Both the position numbers and the translations under genes were made by a program. The notes beneath the pieces are model-generated. The model did no database searches and was not told the DNA's origin. It saw only the letters and a list, made by a program, of their open reading frames with translations. Shown one piece after another: positions 34,510-46,545 of a stretch of 64,000 bases of DNA (position 1 is the first letter of the stretch; each line of letters starts with the position of its first letter). This DNA is from Siphonodentalium dalli (lineage: Eukaryota; Mollusca; Scaphopoda; Gadilida; Siphonodentaliidae): NCBI GenBank assembly GCA_032622095.1, contig CP136061.1, forward strand, positions 169,825,107 to 169,889,106. Direction: 5' to 3'.

Positions 34510-35736
34510 ATGGAAGTATATTGTTATTCATATTTTTATTTTTATTTTTCATTATTTATAGTTCTTAATATATTTTGTAACTCTTATATCTCAGACAGTT
34601 TAAAAGGTAGAACATTGGAATTTGGTAGGTATATGCACCTTGCCAAGTTACATGGAATCGAAACATTTAGGTTTGTGTCCCAACTTGATTTTCAGAGTTA
34701 TGGCCCTTAAACAAAAAAAATGGAAAAAGTTTGTGCCCAGATCTTCTTTTATACGAAGCCAAACAGCTGAATTCGGTTCTCGTAATCGTGTTAATTAACG
34801 AAAGGGTAAGAATCGGGGAAATTTTCACCAAGGTCCGAAAACAATTTGTTGACCTGGGGAGGGGTGCAAAATTTGTCAATTTTTTTCTTGTCACCGATTC
34901 CAACCATTTTTACTGTCGGGTATCTATACGACGTACTGATGCTACTCGTGAAAGAATTTTGTAAATCGGTTGAGAAATGACCAAGTTATAATACATCGAA
35001 AAATGTACTAATAAAGTCCATGTGTAGAAAGTGCTTGTGCCCAGATCTTCTCCTAGACGAAGCGCAACAACTGGATTTGGTCTATGTGAGCGTCTTAAAC
35101 ATAGACAGAAGACCAAACCAGGAAATTTTGACAGGGGTCCGCTCAAATTTTTCCGGGCTAGGGGAGGGGCAAAATTTGTGAATTTTTTTTTGTCTCCAAT
35201 TTGAACAAAAATGGTTGTGAAGTATCTATGAAATGTACTGAGTGTCGTTATGAGTGAATTTTATGAATCGGTTGAAAAATGTAGAAATTGTGGCCCCTTC
35301 CTTTTGTTCAAGTTTACAGAAAATGCACTATCAATTTAAATTCCTTCAACCGATCGTCACGTGTTTGGTGTCATTCGATGGGGAATTTCGAGTACTTCTA
35401 AACGACTACCAACTTGCCGCATTATGTCGATGGAGGCCAGAGATATTCGAAAAGTATATACTTAACAACATACATATTGGCCTACATAGTAGAATGTCGC
35501 CACAATACCTCACTAGAACCCCGCTAACTTTTAAAGGGGAATCAAGTACGAACACAATGACGCAAAAATTAGCTCGATATCTCGAAAATTGGCAGATATA
35601 TGACGACTATTCTATCCGCGTCACCAAATTTCGATGCATGGGTCTATGCATCGACCCACAGAAATGTCAATAAATCATACTATCGACATTCCAATCAATT
35701 CCGCGCGATTCCCTTATTATACTTCCATATTTTAAT
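34510..35736. repeat. U18: 1227-bp hairpin-replacement unit
   Basis: It has the replacement hairpin (35632-35639 and 35646-35653), together with GATTTTCAG near 34688 and CTCAAATTTTTCC, both shared with U15. Confidence 0.9.
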
Positions 35737-36979
35737 ATGGAAGTATATTGTTATTCATATTTTTATTTTTATTTTTCATTATTTATAGTTCTTAATATAT
35801 TTTGTAACTCTTATATCTCAGACAGTTTAAAAGGTAGAACATTGGAATTTGGTAGGTATATGCACCTTGCCAAGTTACATGGAATCGAAACATTTAGGTT
35901 TGTGGCCCAACTTGATTTCCAGAGTTATGGCCCTTAAACAAAAAAAATGGAAAAAGTTTGTGCCCAGATCTTCTTTTATACGAAGCCAAACAGCTGAATT
36001 CGGTTCTCGTAATCGTGTTAATTAACGAAAGGGTAAGAATCGGGGAAATTTTCACCAAGGTCCGAAAACAATTTGTTGACCTGGGGAGGGGTGCAAAATT
36101 TGTCAATTTTTTTCTTGTCACCGATTCCAACCATTTTTACTGTCGGGTATCTATACGACGTACTGATGCTACTCGTGAAAGAATTTTGTAAATCGGTTGA
36201 GAAATGACCAAGTTATAATACATCGAAAAATGTACTAATAAAGTCCATGTGTAGAAAGTGCTTGTGCCCAGATCTTCTCCTAGACGAAGCGCAACAACTG
36301 GATTTGGTCTATGTGAGCGTCTTAAACATAGACAGAAGACCAAACCAGGAAATTTTGACAGGGGTCCGCTCAAATTTTTCCGGGCTAGGGGAGGGGCAAA
36401 ATTTGTGAATTTTTTTTTGTCTCCAATTTGAACAAAAATGGTTGTGAAGTATCTATGAAATGTACTGAGTGTCGTTATGAGTGAATTTTATGAATCGGTT
36501 GAAAAATGTAGAAATTGTGGCCCCTTCCTTTTGTTCAAGTTTACAGAAAATGCACTATCAATTTAAATTCCTTCAACCGATCGTCACGTGTTTGGTGTCA
36601 TTCGATGGGGAATTTCGAGTACTTCTAAACGACTACCAACTTGCCGCATTATGTCGATGGAGGCCAGAGATATTCGAAAAGTATATACTTAACAACATAC
36701 ATATTGGCCTACATAGTAGAATGTCGCCACAATACCTCACTAGAACCCCGCTAACTTTTAAAGGGGAATCAAGTACGAACACAATGACGCAAAAATTAGC
36801 TCGATATCTCGAAAATTGGCAGATATATGACGACTATTCTATCCGCGTCACCAAATTTCGATGCATGGGTGGGGGTCACACCAGAACGTTCAAACTGAAC
36901 ACAGAAATGTCAATAAATCATACTATCGACATTCCAATCAATTCCGCGCGATTCCCTTATTATACTTCCATATTTTAAT
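35737..36979. repeat. U19 of family 2
   Basis: 1243 bp. Private TTTGTGGCCCAAC near 35904. Frame intact. Confidence 0.86.
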
Positions 36980-38222
36980 ATGGAAGTATATTGTTATTCA
37001 TATTTTTATTTTTATTTTTCATTATTTATAGTTCTTAATATATTTTGTAACTCTTATATCTCAGACAGTTTAAAAGGTAGAACATTGGAATTTGGTAGGT
37101 ATATGCACCTTGCCAAGTTACATGGAATCGAAACATTTAGGTTTGTGTCCCAACTTGATTTCCAGAGTTATGGCCCTTAAACAAAAAAAATGGAAAAAGT
37201 TTGTGCCCAGATCTTCTTTTATACGAAGCCAAACAGCTGAATTCGGTTCTCGTAATCGTGTTAATTAACGAAAGGGTAAGAATCGGGGAAATTTTCACCA
37301 AGGTCCGAAAACAATTTGTTGACCTGGGGAGGGGTGCAAAATTTGTCAATTTTTTTCTTGTCACCGATTCCAACCATTTTTACTGTCGGGTATCTATACG
37401 ACGTACTGATGCTACTCGTGAAAGAATTTTGTAAATCGGTTGAGAAATGACCAAGTTATAATACATCGAAAAATGTACTAATAAAGTCCATGTGTAGAAA
37501 GTGCTTGTGCCCAGATCTTCTCCTAGACGAAGCGCAACAACTGGATTTGGTCTATGTGAGCGTCTTAAACATAGACAGAAGACCAAACCAGGAAATTTTG
37601 ACAGGGGTCCGCTCAAATATTACCGGGCTAGGGGAGGGGCAAAATTTGTGAATTTTTTTTTGTCTCCAATTTGAACAAAAATGGTTGTGAAGTATCTATG
37701 AAATGTACTGAGTGTCGTTATGAGTGAATTTTATAAATCGGTTGAAAAATGTAGAAATTGTGGCCCCTTCCTTTTGTTCAAGTTTACAGAAAATGCACTA
37801 TCAATTTAAATTCCTTCAACCGATCGTCACGTGTTTGGTGTCATTCGATGGGGAATTTCGAGTACTTCTAAACGACTACCAACTTGCCGCATTATGTCGA
37901 TGGAGGCCAGAGATATTCGAAAAGTATATACTTAACAACATACATATTGGCCTACATAGTAGAATGTCGCCACAATACCTCACTAGAACCCCGCTAACTT
38001 TTAAAGGGGAATCAAGTACGAACACAAGGACGCAAAAATTAGCTCGATATCTCGAAAATTGGCAGATATATGACGACTATTCTATCCGCGTCACCAAATT
38101 TCGATGCATTGGTGGGGGTCACACCAGAACGTTCAAACTGAACACAGAAATGTCAATAAATCATACTATCGACATTCCAATCAATTCCGCGCGATTCCCT
38201 TATTATACTTCCATATTTTAAT
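36980..38222. repeat. U20 of family 2
   Basis: 1243 bp. Private changes cluster here: TTTATAAATCGG near 37733, ACACAAGGACGC near 38027, and GCATTGGTGG near 38108. The 165-codon frame remains open but loses its first in-frame ATG and three Met codons. Confidence 0.87.
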
Positions 38223-39465
38223 ATGGAAGTATATTGTTATTCATATTTTTATTTTCCTTTTTCATTATTTATAGTTCTTAATATATTTTGTAACTCTTAT
38301 ATCTCAGACAGTTTAAAAGGTAGAACATTGGAATTTGGTAGGTATATGCACCTTGCCATGTTACATGGAATCGAAACATTTAGGTTTGTGTCCCAACTTG
38401 ATTTCCAGAGTTATGGCCCTTAAACAAAAAAAATGGAAAAAGTTTGTGCCCAGATCTTCTTTTATACGAAGCCAAACAGCTGAATTCGGTTCTCGTAATC
38501 GTGTTAATTAACGAAAGGGTAAGAATCGGGGAAATTTTCACCAAGGTCCGAAAACAATTTGTTGACCTGGGGAGGGGTGCAAAATTTGTCAATTTTTTTC
38601 TTGTCACCGATTCCAACCATTTTTACTGTCGGGTATCTATACGACGTACTGATGCTACTCGTGAAAGAATTTGGTAAATCGGTTGAGAAATGACCAAGTT
38701 ATAATACATCGAAAAATGTACTAATAAAGTCCATGTGTAGAAAGTGCTTGTGCCCAGATCTTCTCCTAGACGAAGCGCAACAACTGGATTTGGTCTATGT
38801 GAGCGTCTTAAACATAGACAGAAGACCAAACCAGGAAATTTTGACAGGGGTCCGCTCAAATATTTCCGGGCTAGGGGAGGGGCAAAATTTGTGATTTTTT
38901 TTTTGTCTCCAATTTGAACAAAAATGGTTGTGAAGTATCTATGAAATGTACTGAGTGTCGTTATGAGTGAATTTTATGAATCGGTTGAAAAATGTAGAAA
39001 TTGTGGCCCCTTCCTTTTGTTCAAGTTTACAGAAAATGTACTATCAATTTAAATTCCTTCAACCGATCGTCACGTGTTTGCTGTCATTCGATGGGGAATT
39101 TCGAGTACTTCTAAACGACTACCAACTTGCCGCATTATGTCGATGGAGGCCAGAGATATTCGAAAAGTATATACTTAACAACATACATATTGGCCTACAT
39201 AGTAGAATGTCGCCACAATACCTCACTAGAACCCCGCTAACTTTTAAAGGGGAATCAAGTACGAACACAATGACGCAAAAATTAGCTCGATATCTCGAAA
39301 ATTGGCAGATATATGACGACTATTCTATCCGCGTCACCAAATTTCGATGCATGGGTGGGGGTCACACCAGAACGTTCAAACTGAACACAGAAATGTCAAT
39401 AAATCATACTATCGACATTCCAATCAATTCCGCGCGATTACCTTATTATACTTCCATATTTTAAT
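38223..39465. repeat. U21 of family 2
   Basis: 1243 bp. TTTTCCTTTTTC as in U16. Private CCATGTTACATGG, AATTTGGTAAATC, AATGTACTATC, GTTTGCTGTC and GATTACCTTAT. It is among the most diverged full-length units. Confidence 0.87.
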
Positions 39466-40709
39466 ATGGAAGTATATTGTTATTCATATTTTTATTTTTA
39501 TTTTTCATTATTTATAGTTCTTAATATATTTTGTAACTCTTATATCTCAGACAGTTTAAAAGGTAGAACATTGGAATTTGGTAGGTATATGCACCTTGCC
39601 AAGTTACATGGAATCGAAACATTTAGGTTTGTGTCCCAACTTGATTTCCAGAGTTATGGCCCTTAAACAAAAAAAATGGAAAAAGTTTGTGCCCAGATCT
39701 TCTTTTATACGAAGCCAAACAGCTGAATTCGGTTCTCGTAATCGTGTTAATTAACGAAAGGGTAAGAATCGGGGAAATTTTCACCAAGGTCTGAAAACAA
39801 TTTGTTGACCTGGGGAGGGGTGCAAAATTTGTCAATTTTTTTCTTGTCACCGATTCCAACCATTTTTACTGTCGGGTATCTATACGACGTACTGATGCTA
39901 CTCGTGAAAGAATTTTGTAAATCGGTTGAGAAATGACCAAGTTATAATACATCGAAAAATGTACTAATAAAGTCCATGTGTAGAAAGTGCTTGTGCCCAG
40001 ATCTTCTCCTAGACGAAGCGCAACAACTGGATTTGGTCTATGTGAGCGTCTTAAACATAGACAGAAGACCAAACCAGGAAATTTTGACAGGGGTTTGCTC
40101 AAATATTTCCGGGCTAGGGGAGGGGCAAAATTTGTGGAATTTTTTTTTGTCTCCAATTTGAACAAAAATGGTTGTGAAGTATCTATGAAATGTACTGAGT
40201 GTCGTTATGGGTGAATTTTATGAATCGGTTGAAAAATGTAGAAATTGTGGCCCCTTCCTTTTGTTCAAGTTTACAGAAAATGCACTATCAATTTAAATTC
40301 CTTCAACCGATCGTCACGTGTTTGGTGTCATTCGATGGGGAATTTCGAGTACTTCTAAACGACTACCAACTTGCCGCATTATGTCGATGGAGGCCAGAGA
40401 TATTCGAAAAGTATATACTTAACAACATACATATTGGCCTACATAGTAGAATGTCACCACAATACCTCACTAGAACCCCGCTAACTTTTAAAGGGGAATC
40501 AAGTACGAACACAATGACGCAAAAATTAGCTCGATATCTCGAAAATTGGCAGATATATGACGACTATTCTATCCGCGTCACCAAATTTCGATGCATGGGT
40601 GGGGGTCACACCAGAACGTTCAAACTGAACACAGAAATGTCAATAAATCATACTATCGACATTCCAATCAATTCCGCGCGATTCCCTTATTATACTTCCA
40701 TATTTTAAT
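39466..40709. repeat. U22 of family 2
   Basis: 1244 bp. Private AAGGTCTGAAAAC near 39788, GGGGTTTGCTC near 40092, an extra G in TTTGTGGAATTT near 40136, GTTATGGGTG near 40206 and GTCACCAC near 40455. Confidence 0.87.
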
Positions 40710-41934
40710 ATGGAAGTATATTGTTATTCATATTTTTATTTTTATTTTTCATTATTTATAGTTCTTAATATATTTTGTAACTCTTATATCTCAGACAGTT
40801 TAAAAGGTAGAACATTGGAATTTGGTAGGTATATGCACCTTGCCAAGTTACATGGAATCGAAACATTTAGGTTTGTGTCCCAACTTGATTTCCAGAGTTA
40901 TGGCCCTTAAACAAAAAAAATGGAAAAAGTTTGTGCCCAGATCTTCTTTTATACGAAGCCAAACAGCTGAATTCGGTTCTCGTAATCGTGTTAATTAACG
41001 AAAGGGTAAGAATCGGGGAAATTTTCACCAAGGTCCGAAAACAATTTGTTGACCTGGGGAGGGGTGCAAAATTTGTCAATTTTTTTCTTGTCACCGATTC
41101 CAACCATTTTTACTGTCGGGTATCTATACGACGTACTGATGCTACTCGTGAAAGAATTTTGTAAATCGGTTGAGAAATGACCAAGTTATAATACATCGAA
41201 AAATGTACTAATAAAGTCCATGTGTAGAAAGTGCTTGTGCCCAGATCTTCTCCTAGACGAAGCGCAACAACTGGATTTGGTCTATGTGAGCGTCTTAAAC
41301 ATAGACAGAAGACCAAACCAGGAAATTTTGACAGGGGTCCGCTCAAATATTTCCGGGCTAGGGGAGGGGCAAAATTTGTGAATTTTTTTTTGTCTCCAAT
41401 TTGAACAAAAATGGTTGTGAAGTATCTATGAAATGTACTGAGTGTCGTTATGAGTGAATTTTATGAATCGGTTGAAAAATGTAGAAATTGTGGCCCCTTC
41501 CTTTTGTTCAAGTTTACAGAAAATGCACTATCAATTTAAATTCCTTCAACCGATCGTCACGTGTTTGGTGTCATTCGATGGGGAATTTCGAGTACTTCTA
41601 AACGACTACCAACTTGCCGCATTATGTCGATGGAGGCCAGAGATATTCGAAAAGTATATACTTAACAACATACATATTGGCCTACATAGTAGAATGTCGC
41701 CACAATACCTCACTAGAACCCCGCTAACTTTTAAAGGGGAATCAAGTACGAACACAATGACGCAAAAATTAGCTCGATATCTCGAAAATTGGCAGATATA
41801 TGACGACTATTCTATCCGCGTCACCAAATTTCGATGCATGGGTGGGGGTCACACCAGAACGTTCAAACTGAACACAGAAATGTCAATAAATCATACTATC
41901 GACATTCCAATCAATTCCGCGCGATTCCCTTATT
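40710..41934. repeat. U23: right-edge unit
   Basis: Near-consensus unit that stops at 41934, on the first base of the left palindrome arm. The next base begins the 25-bp minisatellite (CCCCACCACAC). The 165-codon frame therefore reads into the minisatellite and becomes a 192-codon chimera. Confidence 0.92.
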
Positions 41935-42959
41935 CCCCACCACACACATATATAGGTATCCCCACCACACACATATATATAGGTATCCCCGCCACACACA
42001 TATATAGGTATCCCCACCACATACATATATAGGTCTCCCCACCACATACAGCTATAGGTATCCCCACCACACACATCTATAGGTATCCTCACCACATACA
42101 TATATAGGTATTCCCGCCACACACATATATAGGTATCCTCACCACACACATCTATATGTATCCCCGCCACACACATCTATAGGTATCCTCACGACACACA
42201 TATATAGGTATCCCCACCACATACATCTATAGGTATCCCCACCGCACACATATATAGGTATCCCCACCACACACATATATAGGTATCCCCACCACATACA
42301 TCTATAGGTATCCCCACCACATACATATATAGGTATCCCCACCACATACATCTATAGGTATCCCCTCCACATACATCTATAGGTATCACCACCACATACA
42401 CCTATAGGTATCCCCACCAAATACATCCATATGTATCCCCGCCACACACATCTATAGGTATCCTCACCACACACATATATTGGTATCCCCACCACATACA
42501 TATATAGGTATCCCCACCACACACATATATAGGTATCACCACCACATACATCTATATGTATCCCCACCACGTACATATATAGGTAACCCCACCACATACA
42601 TATATAGGTATCACCACCACATACATCTATAGGTATCCCCACCACACACATATATAGGTATCACCACCACACACATATATAGGTATCACCACCACATACA
42701 TCTATAGGTATCTCCACCACATACATCTATGGGTATAACCACCACACACATATAGGTATCACCACCACATACATCTATAGGTATCTCCACCACATACATC
42801 TATGGGTATCCCCGCCACATACATATATAGGTATCCCCACCACATACATATATAGGTAGCACCACCACATACATCTATAGGTATCCCCACCACATACATC
42901 TATAGGTATCCCCACCACACACATCTATATGTATCACCACCACATACATATATAGGTAT

Positions 42960-44900
42960 CCCCACCATACACATCTATATGTATCACCGCCACACTCATA
43001 TATAGGTATCCGCACCACATACATATATAGGTATCACCACCACATACATGTATAGGTATCCCCACCACATACATCTATAGGTATCCCCACCACACACATC
43101 TATATGTATCACCACCACATACATATATAGGTATCCCCACCACACACATATATAGGTATCCCCACGACATACATATATAGGTATCCCCACCACACACATA
43201 TAGGTATCCTCACCACACACATATATAGGTATCCTCACCACACACATATATAGGTATCCCCGTCACATACATCTATAGGTATCACCACCACATACATCTA
43301 TAGGTATCACCACCACACACATCTATAGGTTTCCCCACCACACACATCTATAGGTATCCTCACCACATACATATATAGGTATCCCCGCCACACACATATA
43401 TAGGTATCCTCACCTCACACATCTATAGCTATCCCCACCAAACACATATATAGGTATCGCCACCAAACACATATATAGGTATCCCCACCACATACATATA
43501 TAGGTATCCCCACCACATACATATATAGGTATCACCACCACATACATCTATAGATATCACCACCACATACATCTATAGGTTTTCCCACCACATACATCTA
43601 TAGGTATCCCCGCCACACACATCTATAGGTATTCTCACCACACACATATATAGGTATCCCCACCACATACATCTATAGGTATCCCCACCACACACATATA
43701 TAGGTATCCCCATTACACACATATATAGGTATCCCCACCACATACATATATAGGTATCCCCACCACACACATATAGGTATACCCGCCACACACATCTATA
43801 GGTATCACCACCACATACATCTATAGGTATCACCACCACAACATCTATAGGTATCCCCACCACATACATATATAGGTATCCCTACCACATACATATATAG
43901 GTATCCCCGCCACACACATCTATAGGTATCGTCACCACACACATATATAGGTATCCCCACCACATACATCTATTGGTATCACCACCACACACATCTATAG
44001 GTATTACCACCACATACATCTATAGGTATCACCACCACATACATCTATAGGTATACATACCACATACATCTATAGGTATCCCCACCACATACATCTATAG
44101 GTATCCCCGCCACACACATTTGTAGGTATCCTCACCACACACATATATAGGTTTCCCCACCACATACATATATAGGTATCCCCACCACACACATATATAG
44201 GTATCACCACCACAAACGTCTATATGTATCCCTACCACATACATCTATAGGTAACCCCACCACATACATATATAGGTATCCCCACCACATACATCTATAG
44301 GTATCCCCACCACACACATATATAGGTATCAACACCACACACATATATAGGTATCACCACCACATACATTTATATGTATCCCCACCACATACATATATAG
44401 GTATCTCCGCCACATACATATATAGGTATCCCCACCACATACATATATAGGTATCCCCACCACAAACATATATAGGTATCCCCACCACACACATATATAG
44501 GTATCCCCACCACACACATATATATAGGTATCCCCGCCACACACATATATAGGTATCCCCACCACATACATATATAGGTCTCCCCACCACATACATCTAT
44601 AGGTATCCCCACCACACACATCTATAGGTATCCTCACCACATACATATATAGGTATCCCCGCCACAGACATATATAGGTATCCTCACCACACACATCTAT
44701 ATGTATTCCCACCACACACATATATAGGTATCGCCACCACACACATATATAGGTATCCCCACCACACACATCTATATGTATCCCCACCACACACATATAT
44801 AGGTATCCCCACCATACACATCTATATGTATAACCGCCACACTCATATATAGGTATCCCCACCACATACATCTATAGGTATCACCACACATACATGTATA
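42960..44900. repeat. Minisatellite block A, copy 1
   Basis: Defined by rare variant units in order: CACCGCCACACTC at about 42985, a GTCACATAC unit near 43260, a 24-bp CCACAACATC unit near 43834, GTATACATACC at 44051, and CACAAACGTC near 44212. The same order is found at 56580-57960. Confidence 0.8.
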
Positions 44901-44995
44901 GGTATCCCCACCACATAAATCTATAGGTATCACCACCACATACATCTATAGTTATCACCACCACATACATCTATAGGTATCCCCACCACATACAT

Positions 44996-46545
44996 CTATA
45001 GGTATCCCCACCACATACATCTATATGTATCCCCGCCACACACATCTATAGGTATCCTCACGACACACATATATAGGTATCCCCACCACATACATCTATA
45101 GGTATCCCCACCACACACATATATAGGTATCCCCACCACACACATATATAGGTATCCCCACCACATACATCTATAGGTATCCCCACCACATACATATATA
45201 GGTATCCCCACCACATACATCTATAGGTATCCCCTCCACATACATCTATAGGTATCACCACCACATACATCTATAGGTATCCCCACCAAATACATCCATA
45301 TGTATCCCCGCCACACACATCTATAGGTATCCTCACCAAACACATATATAGGTATCCCCACCACATACATATATAGGTATCCCCACCACACACATATATA
45401 GGTATATCCACCACATACATCTATATGTATCCCCACCACGTACATATATAGGTAACCCCACCACATACATATATAGGTATCCCCACCACATACATCTATA
45501 GGTATCCCCACCACACACATATATAGGTATCACCACCACACACATATATAGGTATCACCACCACATACATCTATAGGTATCTCCACCACATACATCTATG
45601 GGTATAACCACCACACACATATATAGGTATCACCACCACATACATCTATAGGTATCTCCACCACATACATCTATGGGTATCCCCGCCACATACATATATA
45701 GGTATCCCCCCCACATACATATATAGGTAGCACCACCACATACATCTATAGGTATCCCCACCACACACATCTATAGGTATCCCCACCACACACATATATA
45801 GGTATCCCCGCCACACACATCTATAGGTATCACCACCACATACATTTATAGGTATCCCCATCACATACATATATAGGTATCCCCACCACATACATCTATA
45901 GGTATCCCCACCACATACATCTATATGTATCCCCGCCACACACATCTATAGGTATCCTCACGACACACATATATAGGTATCCCCACCACATACATCTATA
46001 GGTATCCCCACCACACACATATATAGGTATCCCCACCACACACATATATAGGTATCCCCACCACATACATCTATAGGTATCCCCACCACATACATATATA
46101 GGTATCCCCACCACATACATCTATAGGTATCCCCACCACATACATATATAGGTATCCCCACCACATACATATATAGGTATCCCCAACACACACGTCTATA
46201 GATATCCCCGCCATACACGTCTATAGGTATCCCCTCCACATACATCTATAGGTATCACCACCACATACATCTATAGGTATCCCCACCAAATACATCCATA
46301 TGTATCCCCGCCACACACATCTATAGGTATCCTCACCACACACATATATAGGTATCCCCACCACAAACATATATAGGTATCCCCACCACACACATATATA
46401 GGTATCACCACCACATACATCTATATGTATCCCCACCACGTACATATATAGGTAACCCCACCACATACATATATAGGTATCCCCACCACATACATCTATA
46501 GGTATCCCCACCACACACATATATAGGTATCACCACCACACACAT
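44996..46545. repeat. Recent block duplications (900/1000-bp offset)
   Basis: The stretch at 44996-45220 reappears at 45896-46120 with an identical minus-strand translation over 74 codons; the offset is exactly 900 bp, 36 units. The stretch at 45221-45520 reappears at 46221-46520 (offset 1000, 40 units), and an older copy lies at 42352-42651. The extra 100 bp falls at about 46120-46220 in the second copy. Confidence 0.8.

Larger units (their letters stand above)
12781..41934. repeat. Satellite array, family 2 (1242/1243-bp unit, U0-U23)
   Basis: 24 head-to-tail units. Starts (ATG inside the right palindrome arm): 12783, 14051, 15293, 16536, 17826, 19068, 20311, 21553, 22790, 24032, 25322, 26612, 27854, 29097, 30340, 31567, 32810, 33283, 34510, 35737, 36980, 38223, 39466, 40710. 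The standard length is 1242-1244 bp. Variant lengths are 1290 (U3, U9, U10), 1237 (U7), 1227 (U14, U17, U18), 473 (U16) and 1268 (U0). Architecture matches family 1, with A/B subunits ~304 bp apart and GAGTTATGGCCCTTA in every unit. Units differ by scattered substitutions, so variant sharing can be traced. Confidence 0.97.
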
